Of a stretch of 7,309 bases of DNA, positions 1 to 6,401 are shown piece by piece. The DNA comes from an uncultured Candidatus Saccharibacteria bacterium (GTDB taxonomy: Bacteria; Patescibacteriota; Saccharimonadia; Saccharimonadales; Saccharimonadaceae). The position numbers were made by a program, and so were the translations under genes. Below the pieces are notes generated by a model. The model was not told the DNA's origin. It saw only the letters and a list, made by a program, of their open reading frames with translations, and did no database searches. Numbering within the stretch: the first letter of the stretch is position 1; each line of letters starts with the position of its first letter. The stretch lies in assembly GCA_937990205.1 (NCBI GenBank), contig CALKRO010000119.1, positions 1 through 7,309 on the forward strand. Reading direction: 5' to 3'.

Positions 1-504
1 GCTGATGCCGTCATGCTTTCTGATGAAACCGCCAACGGTAAGTACCCAATCGAAGCTGTCAAGCAAATGAAGCAAATTATTCTTTACACTCAGAACCATT
101 CCAAGGTCGACCCAATTGACCAGGATGTGACTGGCGAAAATCGTGAATACAACGCCGTGGCTAATGCCGCCGTCAGTCTTGCTGAAAAAATTCACGCTGA
201 TGTTATCGTTTGTGAAACTGCCTCTGGTGCTACTGCGGTTTCAATTTCTGCAGAACGTCCAAATCTCCCAATCATCTCTGTTACTTCGAACAAGCGTGTG
301 GCCAGCCAATTGGCTTTGAATTATGCTAACGCCAGCTTCGAACGTCCATTCTCTGAGAATTATGGCATCGATCTCGTTCAAGAACTTAAGGCTTCTGGCT
401 ATATCAATACCAAACCAGGCGAAGATAAGGTGCTCGCGGTAATTGTTTCCGGTCAACCAAACGTGATTGGTGGTACGGATACCATCCAAATTCGTAGCAT
501 TTAA
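1..504 (+). CDS. pyk: Pyruvate kinase, C-terminal part (5' end outside window)
   Basis: Catalyses the last step of glycolysis, phosphoenolpyruvate + ADP to pyruvate + ATP, in the cytoplasm. Only the last 167 residues are in the window; the frame is open from base 1, so the ATG at 13 is internal. Visible residues 1-16 (ADAVMLSDETANGKYP) match the family motif at the end of the catalytic barrel, usually DAVMLSGETAxGxYP; here Asp replaces the usual Gly. The remainder is the pyruvate kinase alpha/beta C-terminal domain: a segment around CETASGATAVSISAERP, then PIISVTSN, and a tail VSGQPNVIGGTDTIQIRSI like the family's closing GxPxxxGTTNxIxV strand. The gene ends in TAA and is followed after 44 bases by pgk, another lower-glycolysis gene. 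No terminator is visible between them, so read-through into pgk is possible. The active-site half of the enzyme cannot be judged here. Confidence 0.95.
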   Translation, partial: ADAVMLSDETANGKYPIEAVKQMKQIILYTQNHSKVDPIDQDVTGENREYNAVANAAVSLAEKIHADVIVCETASGATAVSISAERPNLPIISVTSNKRVASQLALNYANASFERPFSENYGIDLVQELKASGYINTKPGEDKVLAVIVSGQPNVIGGTDTIQIRSI

Positions 505-513
505 TACTAAGCT

Positions 514-542
514 TTAGCACGATTAGAAGATTGCGGTATAAT
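514..542 (+). promoter_or_regulatory. Predicted pgk promoter (leaderless)
   Basis: A perfect -10 hexamer TATAAT lies at 537-542. A 4-of-6 -35 match, TTAGCA, lies at 514-519 with an ideal 17-base spacer. The -10 box ends 7 bases before the A of the pgk ATG at 549, so the expected transcription start falls on or within a base of that A and leaves no 5' leader. No ribosome-binding site could fit on such a transcript. Predicted from sequence only. Confidence 0.65.
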
Positions 543-548
543 TAAAAC

Positions 549-1631
549 ATGTATCGCAATCTTCATTTTTTGCACCCTGAACACCAAACCGTTTTACTTC
601 GTACGGATTATAATGTGCCACTCGAAAATGGCATCATTCAAAATAACTTACGCATCGAAAAATCTCTCCCCACTATCCAATATCTCCTAGATCATCAAGT
701 GAAAAAACTCGTCATCATCTCTCATCTCGGTCGTCCAGAAGGGAAGGTGATGCCAGAATTTTCTCTAAAACCGGTCGCCGCTGAGCTCGCTCGTTTATTG
801 CAACGTGAAGTCTTTTTTGCGCCTGAAACTACTGGCGAATCCACCAAACAATTAATCTCCGAGGCCCCAGATGGCACGGTGATTTTATTAGAAAACCTAC
901 GTTTTCACCCTGGCGAGGAAGATAATTCGGAAGACTTTGCTCAGGCCATCTTTGATACCGTCCAGCCAGATTGTTTTGTTCAGGACGGCTTCGGCGTCTT
1001 ACATCGCGCTCACGCTTCTACTGATGCTTTACCGCGTCTACTACCGAGTGTTATGGGTCTGTTAGTCGAACAGGAAATTGAGAATCTAAAAAAAGTACAA
1101 GAAAATCCGCTCCACCCTGTACTACTAATCATTGGTGGTGCCAAAGTAAAAGACAAATCGCCTCTTATTGAACATTTTGCTACGCTTTCCGATCATATTT
1201 TTGTCGGCGGTAAAATTGCCGCAGATGGGTTTACTTCGGATTTACCCCAGATTACTGTTGCCTCCGATTTTAACGAGGATGAATCCGGCACCAAACTCGA
1301 TATCGGACCCAAATCTCTCGACCAGCTAATCGATCTCGTATTAAAATCTCGTACTATTATCTGGAATGGCACTCTCGGTCTTACTGAAAAACCGCCGTTT
1401 GATTTTGCTTCCAGAGTCATTGCTGAGGCGATTGGCGCTAAAAACCCAGCAGAAAATCTTTCCGTAATCTGCGGTGGTGATACGACGGGGTTCGTAGAAA
1501 ATCTTTTACAAAATCGTTATGCCGACCAACCTCCACTGAATTTTTCACTAGTTTCCACCGGTGGTGGTGCTAGTCTCGAATTCTTAATTCATGGTACTCT
1601 CCCAGGTCTCGAAGTTCTGAAATCAATTTAA
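549..1631 (+). CDS. pgk: Phosphoglycerate kinase
   Basis: Converts 1,3-bisphosphoglycerate + ADP to 3-phosphoglycerate + ATP in glycolysis. Complete at 360 residues, about 30-40 shorter than usual bacterial enzymes. The N-domain has RTDYNVP (18-24), R35, SHLGRPEG (58-65), LLENLRFHPGEE (113-124) and HRAHAST (152-158). By family comparison D20, N22, R35, H59, R62, R118 and R153 correspond to the 3-phosphoglycerate-binding residues. The C-domain has GGAKVKDK (196-203; K199 and K203 at nucleotide-binding positions), DIGPKS (251-256), WNGTLG (272-277), CGGDT (308-312) and GGGASLEF (338-345). Several motifs deviate: WNGTLG for WNGPMG, CGGDT for GGGDS, and QDGFG for NDAFG. The substrate residues are nonetheless kept, so an active enzyme is likely. 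The ATG at 549 is chosen because homology begins within the first residues and the promoter points to this base. It follows pyk and precedes the clp operon. Confidence 0.96.
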   Translation: MYRNLHFLHPEHQTVLLRTDYNVPLENGIIQNNLRIEKSLPTIQYLLDHQVKKLVIISHLGRPEGKVMPEFSLKPVAAELARLLQREVFFAPETTGESTKQLISEAPDGTVILLENLRFHPGEEDNSEDFAQAIFDTVQPDCFVQDGFGVLHRAHASTDALPRLLPSVMGLLVEQEIENLKKVQENPLHPVLLIIGGAKVKDKSPLIEHFATLSDHIFVGGKIAADGFTSDLPQITVASDFNEDESGTKLDIGPKSLDQLIDLVLKSRTIIWNGTLGLTEKPPFDFASRVIAEAIGAKNPAENLSVICGGDTTGFVENLLQNRYADQPPLNFSLVSTGGGASLEFLIHGTLPGLEVLKSI

Positions 1632-1654
1632 ACTATAATTCGCCTCTGTTAACT

Positions 1655-1683
1655 TTGTAATTATTACATAAGTCTGCTATATA
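1655..1683 (+). promoter_or_regulatory. Possible second, upstream promoter for clpC
   Basis: TTGTAA (1655-1660) and TATATA (1678-1683) are separated by 17 bases, and a TG one base before the -10 box (1675-1676) gives an extended -10. A start near 1690 would produce a clpC transcript with a leader containing the CIRCE sequence. It is AT-rich and each box is imperfect, so it may be chance; the downstream promoter is much more convincing. Confidence 0.3.
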
Positions 1684-1694
1684 ACTGAAAACAA

Positions 1695-1721
1695 TTAGCA
1701 CTCATGCCTTGACAGTGCTAA
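1695..1721 (+). promoter_or_regulatory. CIRCE operator (HrcA binding site)
   Basis: The arms TTAGCACTC (1695-1703) and CAGTGCTAA (1713-1721) flank a 9-base spacer. The established CIRCE consensus is TTAGCACTC-N9-GAGTGCTAA, so 17 of 18 arm bases match with exactly the right spacing. HrcA binds this element and represses heat-shock genes, usually groESL and dnaK, until stress. Here it overlaps the -35 box of the clpC promoter, spanning about -48 to -22 relative to the predicted start, so bound HrcA should block RNA polymerase. No CtsR-type GGTCAAA direct repeat was seen. hrcA itself is not in the window. Confidence 0.93.
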
Positions 1722-1736
1722 TATTTGCTATACAAT
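1709..1736 (+). promoter_or_regulatory. Predicted clpC promoter (leaderless, inside CIRCE)
   Basis: A perfect -35 TTGACA (1709-1714) and a -10 TACAAT (1731-1736) are separated by 16 bases. The -10 box ends 7 bases before the ATG at 1743, the same offset as at pgk, so transcription should start on the start codon. The -35 box straddles the CIRCE spacer and the first two bases of its right arm. This arrangement also argues against the TTG at 1725 as start codon, since that lies upstream of the -10 box. Confidence 0.8.
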
Positions 1737-1742
1737 AGAATT

Positions 1743-4223
1743 ATGCAAGATGAATTTACTGAAATAATGAATAAATTAACTGAGAATGCTCGTTTTGCGC
1801 TCCAAAAATCTGACTATTATGCCAAGCGTTATAATAACGGCTACATGAGCACTGAACATTTGCTTCTCGGTATTCTTTCGCAGGATACTTCCACTGGTGC
1901 GCGTTTTCTCGCCGATGAAGATGTGAATCTCGACCAAGTTGAAAAACTGATGAATCATACCGCTATCGAAGTGCCTGGTGCGGATATGGCCATGATGTCA
2001 CTCTCGGAAGCTGCAGTTCTAACTTTACGCCTCGCTTTCAACTTCGTGAAAGAGCAGGGTATTAAATTAATTGGCACCGAGCACCTACTTTATGCTCTGA
2101 TTCGCCAGCCAAATTCTCGCGCTAGTCTGATTCTCCAGGGTCTCAATATTGACCTCACGGAATTATCGAAAACCATTGAAGAGTTTGCTGAAAAACAGGC
2201 CGAAGAAGCCAAGATTGATCAAAAGAAAAACGATTTTAAGCGTAAGCGTCCACTTAAATGGCTCACAAAATACGGTGTTGACCTTACAGAGCTAGCCCGT
2301 CAGGGTCGTCTCGATACTGTGATTGGCCGTGATCGTGAAATCGAGCGCGCCCTCACCGTACTTTCTCGTCGCACCAAGTCCAATCCCGTGCTGATCGGTG
2401 AAGCGGGTGTGGGTAAGACCGCCATTGTCGAAGGTCTCGCCACTCGTATCGCCAAAAATGAGGTACCAGGCAACTTAATCGGTAAGAAAATTTACCAAAT
2501 CGACCTCAGTTCCGTGGTCGCCGGTACTAAATTCCGTGGTGATTTCGAAGAGCGCATTAAAGGCATCATCGACGAAGCCATTGAAAGTAAGGATCTTATT
2601 CTCTTTATCGACGAAATTCATCTCTTGACCGGCGCCGGCTCCTCTGAGGGTAGCCTGGATGCCGCGAATATCTTGAAGCCAGCTCTCGCACGTGGTTTGA
2701 TTCATCTGATTGGCGCTTCTACCATGGACGAATATCGCAAATCAATCGAAAAAGACAAGGCTCTAGCGCGTCGCTTCCAAACCGTTATCGTCGAGGAGCC
2801 TTCCGATGTGATTACGGTGCGTATCTTGAAGGGAATTAAATCTCATTATGAAAAGCATCATGGCGTGGTGATTCCTGATAAGATTATCGAAACCGCCGTC
2901 AGTATGTCGAAGCGCTATATCAACGATCGCTATATGCCAGACAAGGTGATCGATGTGATTGATGAAGCGAGTGCCATTGCCAAAGTAGCCGCTGATAAAA
3001 GTGGTAGCGGTGAATATAAAAAATTGAAAATCGAGCGTGAATCACTTCAGCAGAAGATTGAAGAAAGTGCTGAAGCTGAGAATTTTGAAAAGGCCGCTCT
3101 CTACAAAACTCGTCTCGCTAAATTAGAAGAAAAAATCAAATCTCTCGAGCAGGCTGGCGTGGATGAAAATGTTTCACCAGTGCTCACCGAAGAAAATCTC
3201 GCGGAAGCCATTTCCCTCAAGACTGGTATTCCAGTTTCCAAGGTGCATGGTAGCGAATTGAAGATTCTTTCGAAGCTAGAAGCCCATCTCGATAAGGCCA
3301 TCATCGGTCAAGATGAAGCGATTCATGATGTGGCTAAAGCAATCCGTCGTGGTCGCTCAGGAATTAGTAATCCTAATCGCCCGATTGGCTCCTTCCTCTT
3401 CATGGGTCCGACTGGTGTGGGTAAAACTGAGCTCGCTCGGGTGATCGCGCGTGAAGTTTTCGGTGGGGAAAATGCTTTAATCAAAATCGATATGTCAGAA
3501 TTTGGTGAAAAGCATAACGTTTCTCGCTTGGTGGGTGCTCCCGCTGGTTACGTTGGTTATGATGATGGTGGTAAATTAACCGAATCTGTGCGTCGCCATC
3601 CATACTCAGTAGTGCTCTTTGATGAAATTGAAAAAGCTCACCCAGATGTCTTCAATATGCTGCTGCAAATTCTCGAAGACGGTGTTCTCACCGATGGTCA
3701 AGGTAACCGTGTGAAGTTCAATAACACTATCGTTATTTTGACCTCCAACCTTGGTTCCGACGAAATGTATAACGATCAGGCCTTTGGTTTCTCGAGTCAT
3801 CAAAAAACTAAGGATCAATTTATCGCTGAAGATTACGAAGCCAGTAAAAATGCCGCGATGAAAGCTTTGAAGAAGTCTATGCGTCCAGAGCTCATTAATC
3901 GTCTCGATGCTATCGAAGTCTTCCACGCGCTTTCTCGTAAGCAAGTCGAAGAAATCTTTGACAATATGATTGAAGATTTGAAAAAGCGCCTCGCTGAAAA
4001 AGCTATCGGCTTGAAGCTCGACACTAAGGTGCGTGACTTCCTTATCGAAAAAGGTTTTGATCCGAAAAATGGTGCTAGGCCATTGCGCCGTGCTATTGAA
4101 GATAATTTGGAAACCCTGCTCTCTGATGCAATTATTGCGGAAGAAATTTTGCCAGGACAAATCGCCCAAATTAGCCTAAAAGGTGATAAGCTTAAATTAA
4201 AGATCGAAAGCACTGAAAAATAA
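1743..4223 (+). CDS. clpC: ClpC-type AAA+ unfoldase, ATPase partner of ClpP
   Basis: Hexameric ATPase that unfolds proteins and threads them into ClpP, in the cytoplasm. It has 826 residues, a normal ClpC length. Order: N-terminal double Clp repeat (about 1-150, with [10 protein letters not shown] and [10 protein letters not shown]); first AAA+ module with Walker A GEAGVGKT (219-226) and Walker B LILFIDE (D290, E291); a UVR-like coiled middle segment (about 430-466) characteristic of ClpC; second AAA+ module with Walker A GPTGVGKT (555-562) and Walker B VVLFDE (D627, E628). FGF (681-683) sits where ClpC proteins carry the VGF-type ClpP-docking loop. The UVR segment and docking loop separate it from ClpB. 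The ATG at 1743 is preferred over an in-frame TTG at 1725 because the latter lies ahead of the -10 box. Expression is predicted to be HrcA/CIRCE controlled. The next gene begins 1 base after the TAA, and clpP lies two genes downstream. Confidence 0.96.
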   Translation: MQDEFTEIMNKLTENARFALQKSDYYAKRYNNGYMSTEHLLLGILSQDTSTGARFLADEDVNLDQVEKLMNHTAIEVPGADMAMMSLSEAAVLTLRLAFNFVKEQGIKLIGTEHLLYALIRQPNSRASLILQGLNIDLTELSKTIEEFAEKQAEEAKIDQKKNDFKRKRPLKWLTKYGVDLTELARQGRLDTVIGRDREIERALTVLSRRTKSNPVLIGEAGVGKTAIVEGLATRIAKNEVPGNLIGKKIYQIDLSSVVAGTKFRGDFEERIKGIIDEAIESKDLILFIDEIHLLTGAGSSEGSLDAANILKPALARGLIHLIGASTMDEYRKSIEKDKALARRFQTVIVEEPSDVITVRILKGIKSHYEKHHGVVIPDKIIETAVSMSKRYINDRYMPDKVIDVIDEASAIAKVAADKSGSGEYKKLKIERESLQQKIEESAEAENFEKAALYKTRLAKLEEKIKSLEQAGVDENVSPVLTEENLAEAISLKTGIPVSKVHGSELKILSKLEAHLDKAIIGQDEAIHDVAKAIRRGRSGISNPNRPIGSFLFMGPTGVGKTELARVIAREVFGGENALIKIDMSEFGEKHNVSRLVGAPAGYVGYDDGGKLTESVRRHPYSVVLFDEIEKAHPDVFNMLLQILEDGVLTDGQGNRVKFNNTIVILTSNLGSDEMYNDQAFGFSSHQKTKDQFIAEDYEASKNAAMKALKKSMRPELINRLDAIEVFHALSRKQVEEIFDNMIEDLKKRLAEKAIGLKLDTKVRDFLIEKGFDPKNGARPLRRAIEDNLETLLSDAIIAEEILPGQIAQISLKGDKLKLKIESTEK

Positions 4224-4224
4224 T

Positions 4225-5247
4225 ATGGAAAATTCATCACCAGAAATCCCCGTTCAGTCTCGTCGGCGTAGTCTAAGGCTCGCCGACCTGCTTAGCGGCC
4301 TTGTGATTTTTGGTACTCTTTTCGCCGGTGCTTTTGCCTTCATTTGTCTGCAAGATGATATTAAGGGTTATGATTTTCAAATCTCTGACACTTTGAAGCC
4401 TTACGTCCAGAAACTTCATCTTACAGAAAAAGCTTCGAAGACTCTACTTGCTACCCACCCAGCCTTGCAAGAAAAGCAAGCCTTCAATCAGAGTTGCCAT
4501 TCGCATAATCATGAAGTTTACGTCCTGGGTTGTTATGTTCATGACAATGATCGGATTTATCTTTATCATGTCGAATCCAATGACCTTCCAGGGGTAATCG
4601 AGGTTACTACGGCCCACGAAATGCTTCACGCCGCCTATCAGCGCGTCCCCTTCTGGGAAAAAGATCGTCTGAATGAAGAAATCAAAAAAGCCTACGATAA
4701 GCTCCCGGCTGATCATGAAATCCGCACCTCGATTAAGAGCTATTCTGAGGATGACTTCTATGACGAATTACATTCACGTCTCGGCACCGAAGTCGCGAAG
4801 CTTCCGGAATATCTCGAAAAACATTACGCCGCCTATTTCCAGCACCGCCAAACTATCACGGATTTTAATCAGCAATATCACTCTGTTTTTCAAAAGCTTA
4901 ATGACAAACTCACTTCACTAAAATCTGAAATTGACGCCAAGCAGGCTACTATTAATCAGCAAACTGAGGCCTACAATAATGAAACCAATGCCTTAAATCA
5001 ATTAATTCTCGATTTTAATCGACGCGTCGAATCTGGTCAAATCTCTGGTTGGCGCTATCAAAACGAACGTGCTACCCTGGAAGCCCGCATTGGTCGTCAT
5101 GAAGCCACTTATCAAAGTATTCAGCAATCTATCGATGCCATTAATCAGCAAATTGCCGAATATAATAACCACGTGCTTTTCGAAAATCAGTTGATGAATC
5201 AGATTAATTCCAATGCCGTTTTTAATGAACTCGAATCTCAAAAATAA
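4225..5247 (+). CDS. Membrane-anchored protein with HExxH metallopeptidase motif and C-terminal coiled coil; function unknown
   Basis: No named family is assigned. The 340 residues show a short basic N-terminus (RRR at 13-15, R18), one hydrophobic membrane segment (about 22-42) and a large domain predicted outside the membrane by the positive-inside rule. TTAHEMLHAAY carries HEMLH (H131, E132, H135), a zinc-binding HExxH motif typical of zincin metallopeptidases. E181, H183 and E189 in DELHSRLGTE are candidate third ligands. C91 and C103 could form a disulfide on the outside. Residues about 215-330 are rich in Q, N, E and K with long heptad-like helices, likely coiled coil, with no further membrane span. 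The gene starts 1 base after the clpC stop (TAATATG) without a clear ribosome-binding site, suggesting reinitiation after clpC, and ends 15 bases before clpP. It should therefore share the CIRCE-controlled transcript. A processing protease or cell-surface role is possible; a Clp-related role rests only on context. Confidence 0.85.
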   Translation: MENSSPEIPVQSRRRSLRLADLLSGLVIFGTLFAGAFAFICLQDDIKGYDFQISDTLKPYVQKLHLTEKASKTLLATHPALQEKQAFNQSCHSHNHEVYVLGCYVHDNDRIYLYHVESNDLPGVIEVTTAHEMLHAAYQRVPFWEKDRLNEEIKKAYDKLPADHEIRTSIKSYSEDDFYDELHSRLGTEVAKLPEYLEKHYAAYFQHRQTITDFNQQYHSVFQKLNDKLTSLKSEIDAKQATINQQTEAYNNETNALNQLILDFNRRVESGQISGWRYQNERATLEARIGRHEATYQSIQQSIDAINQQIAEYNNHVLFENQLMNQINSNAVFNELESQK

Positions 5248-5255
5248 GGAAAGGA
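5246..5255 (+). promoter_or_regulatory. Shine-Dalgarno sequence of clpP (tandem AAGGA)
   Basis: Two adjacent copies of AAGGA (5246-5250 and 5251-5255) end 7 bases before the clpP ATG; the first overlaps the preceding TAA stop. The second copy has ideal spacing. This is the only strong ribosome-binding site in front of a + strand gene in the window, and it fixes the clpP start at 5263. Confidence 0.85.
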
Positions 5256-5262
5256 AATTACC

Positions 5263-5865
5263 ATGCAAACTAATTCAAATCCCAACGACTACCTCGTTCC
5301 GACCGTCATTGAAACCACTAATCGTGGCGAGCGCTCTTATGATATTTACTCTAGGCTCTTAAATGACCGCATTATCTTCCTTGGCGAAGATGTTAATGCA
5401 CACACCGCCAATCTCGTAGTGGCCCAGCTCCTCTTTCTCGCCCACGAAGATTCTAAGAAAGATATTAAACTTTATATCAATTCTCCAGGCGGCTCTGTCT
5501 ACGATGGTCTTGCTATTATTGACACCATGAATTACATTGAGCCAGATGTCCAGACTATTGGTATCGGCCTTCAGGCCTCTATGGGCGCCATGTTGCTCAG
5601 CTGTGGTGCCAAGGGTAAACGTTTCGCTCTGCCAAATGCTCGCGTGATGATTCATCAGCCAAGTTCTGGTACCCAGGGCAAAATTACCGATCAAGAAATT
5701 ATGCTCAAAGAAGGTATTTTCTTGAAGAAACGCCTTGCCGAAATTCTCGCTAAAAATACCGGCAAAAAAGTCGATCAAATCATTAAGGATATGGATCGTG
5801 ATAACTGGATGTCCGCCGACGAGGCCAAGGATTACGGTATCATCGACGAAGTCATCGCTAAGTAG
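5263..5865 (+). CDS. clpP: ATP-dependent Clp protease proteolytic subunit ClpP
   Basis: Serine peptidase that forms the double-ring degradation chamber served by ClpC. It has 200 residues, a typical length. The catalytic triad is intact: S106 in QASMGAM, H131 in VMIHQP and D180 in DRDNW. The spacings of 25 and 49 residues match well-studied ClpP enzymes. [15 protein letters not shown] (about 71-85) is the conserved segment containing the Gly-rich strand that binds substrate, and the C-terminal [16 protein letters not shown] is also standard. The N-terminus is about the length of a mature ClpP plus a short propeptide. It is the last gene of the clpC operon and is followed by a strong hairpin terminator. 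The start is set by the AAGGA ribosome-binding site. No ORF encoding ClpX is present in the window. Confidence 0.97.
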   Translation: MQTNSNPNDYLVPTVIETTNRGERSYDIYSRLLNDRIIFLGEDVNAHTANLVVAQLLFLAHEDSKKDIKLYINSPGGSVYDGLAIIDTMNYIEPDVQTIGIGLQASMGAMLLSCGAKGKRFALPNARVMIHQPSSGTQGKITDQEIMLKEGIFLKKRLAEILAKNTGKKVDQIIKDMDRDNWMSADEAKDYGIIDEVIAK

Positions 5866-5880
5866 TTCTTAGCTTACAAA

Positions 5881-5905
5881 ACGCCTGCGCTTGCAGGTGT
5901 TTTTT
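5881..5905. terminator. Rho-independent terminator, probably bidirectional
   Basis: The arms ACGCCTGC (5881-5888) and GCAGGTGT (5893-5900) form an 8-bp stem with one G-T wobble and a GCTT loop. A T-run follows on the + strand (to 5905), ending the clp operon. On the - strand the same hairpin is followed by four Ts (from A5878-A5881), so it can also end radA-ruvC transcripts, whose last stop codon is about 14 bases away. It fills most of the 53-base gap between the convergent genes. Confidence 0.88.
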
Positions 5906-5918
5906 ATTTATCAATCTT

Positions 5919-6395
5919 TTAATATCGATGCATCAAAGAATGGGTAATCGCGGCCGCCAAAGCATCTGCCGCATCATCCGGTTTCGGTACGCTGGTTAAA
6001 TCCAGATGCAGTTTTACCATTTCCTGCATCTGTTTTTTATCAGCTGAGCCATAGCCGGTCATGGTCTTTTTGATTTCGTTTGGCGTATATTCAAAAGTTG
6101 GCAGTTCGTGTTGTTTGCAAACCAAAAGCACCACCCCTCTGGCTTCTGCCACCGAAATACCGGTCGTTATATTTTTGGTGAAGAAAAGCTTTTCGATACT
6201 CACGCAATCCGGTTTGTTTAATTTAATAATCTCATGCATTGACTCATAAATATCGAGTAGGCGTTCTGAAAGTGGAGTATGTGGCGGTGTGGCGATTACA
6301 CCGTTATCAATCATTTTGGCGCGACCAGTTTGTTTTACTTCGATTACACCAAAACCACAAATTCCTGTACCCGGGTCAATTCCTAAAATTCTCAT
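5919..6395 (-). CDS. ruvC: Crossover junction endodeoxyribonuclease RuvC
   Basis: Dimeric nuclease that cuts Holliday junctions at the end of recombinational repair, normally with RuvAB. It has 158 residues, close to the usual 155-175. The four metal-binding acidic residues are present: D7 in GIDPGTG, E68 in SIEKLFF, and D141 and D144 in KPDDAADALA. F71 lies where E. coli RuvC has F69, the residue that stacks on DNA at the junction. The segment TGISVAEARGV (78-88) also matches the family. The ATG is taken because the motif GIDPGTG must lie within the first ten residues. It begins 6 bases after the radA stop with only a weak purine-rich AGAGA stretch ahead, so coupling to radA translation is likely. 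ruvA and ruvB are not in the window. Confidence 0.96.
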   Translation of the reverse strand: MRILGIDPGTGICGFGVIEVKQTGRAKMIDNGVIATPPHTPLSERLLDIYESMHEIIKLNKPDCVSIEKLFFTKNITTGISVAEARGVVLLVCKQHELPTFEYTPNEIKKTMTGYGSADKKQMQEMVKLHLDLTSVPKPDDAADALAAAITHSLMHRY

Positions 6396-6401
6396 CTATC
6401 T

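Noticed and set aside
514..522. A CIRCE-like half site TTAGCACGA in the pgk promoter
   Set aside because: Seven of nine bases match one arm, but there is no matching GAGTGCTAA arm at the right spacing, so it is most likely coincidence with the -35 region.
1657..1667. Palindrome GTAATTATTAC downstream of pgk as a terminator or operator
   Set aside because: The arms are only five AT-rich base pairs around a single base, with no T-run; it is expected by chance in AT-rich spacer DNA.
1725..1742. In-frame TTG upstream of the clpC ATG as an alternative start
   Set aside because: It lies upstream of, and its codons overlap, the -10 box of the only strong promoter, so it would not be in the mRNA; the added residues show no family similarity.
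3606..4169. 187-codon open frame on the - strand opposite clpC
   Set aside because: It lies wholly inside the conserved second ATPase module of clpC, has no recognisable domain or ribosome-binding site, and is explained by codon bias of the real gene on the other strand.
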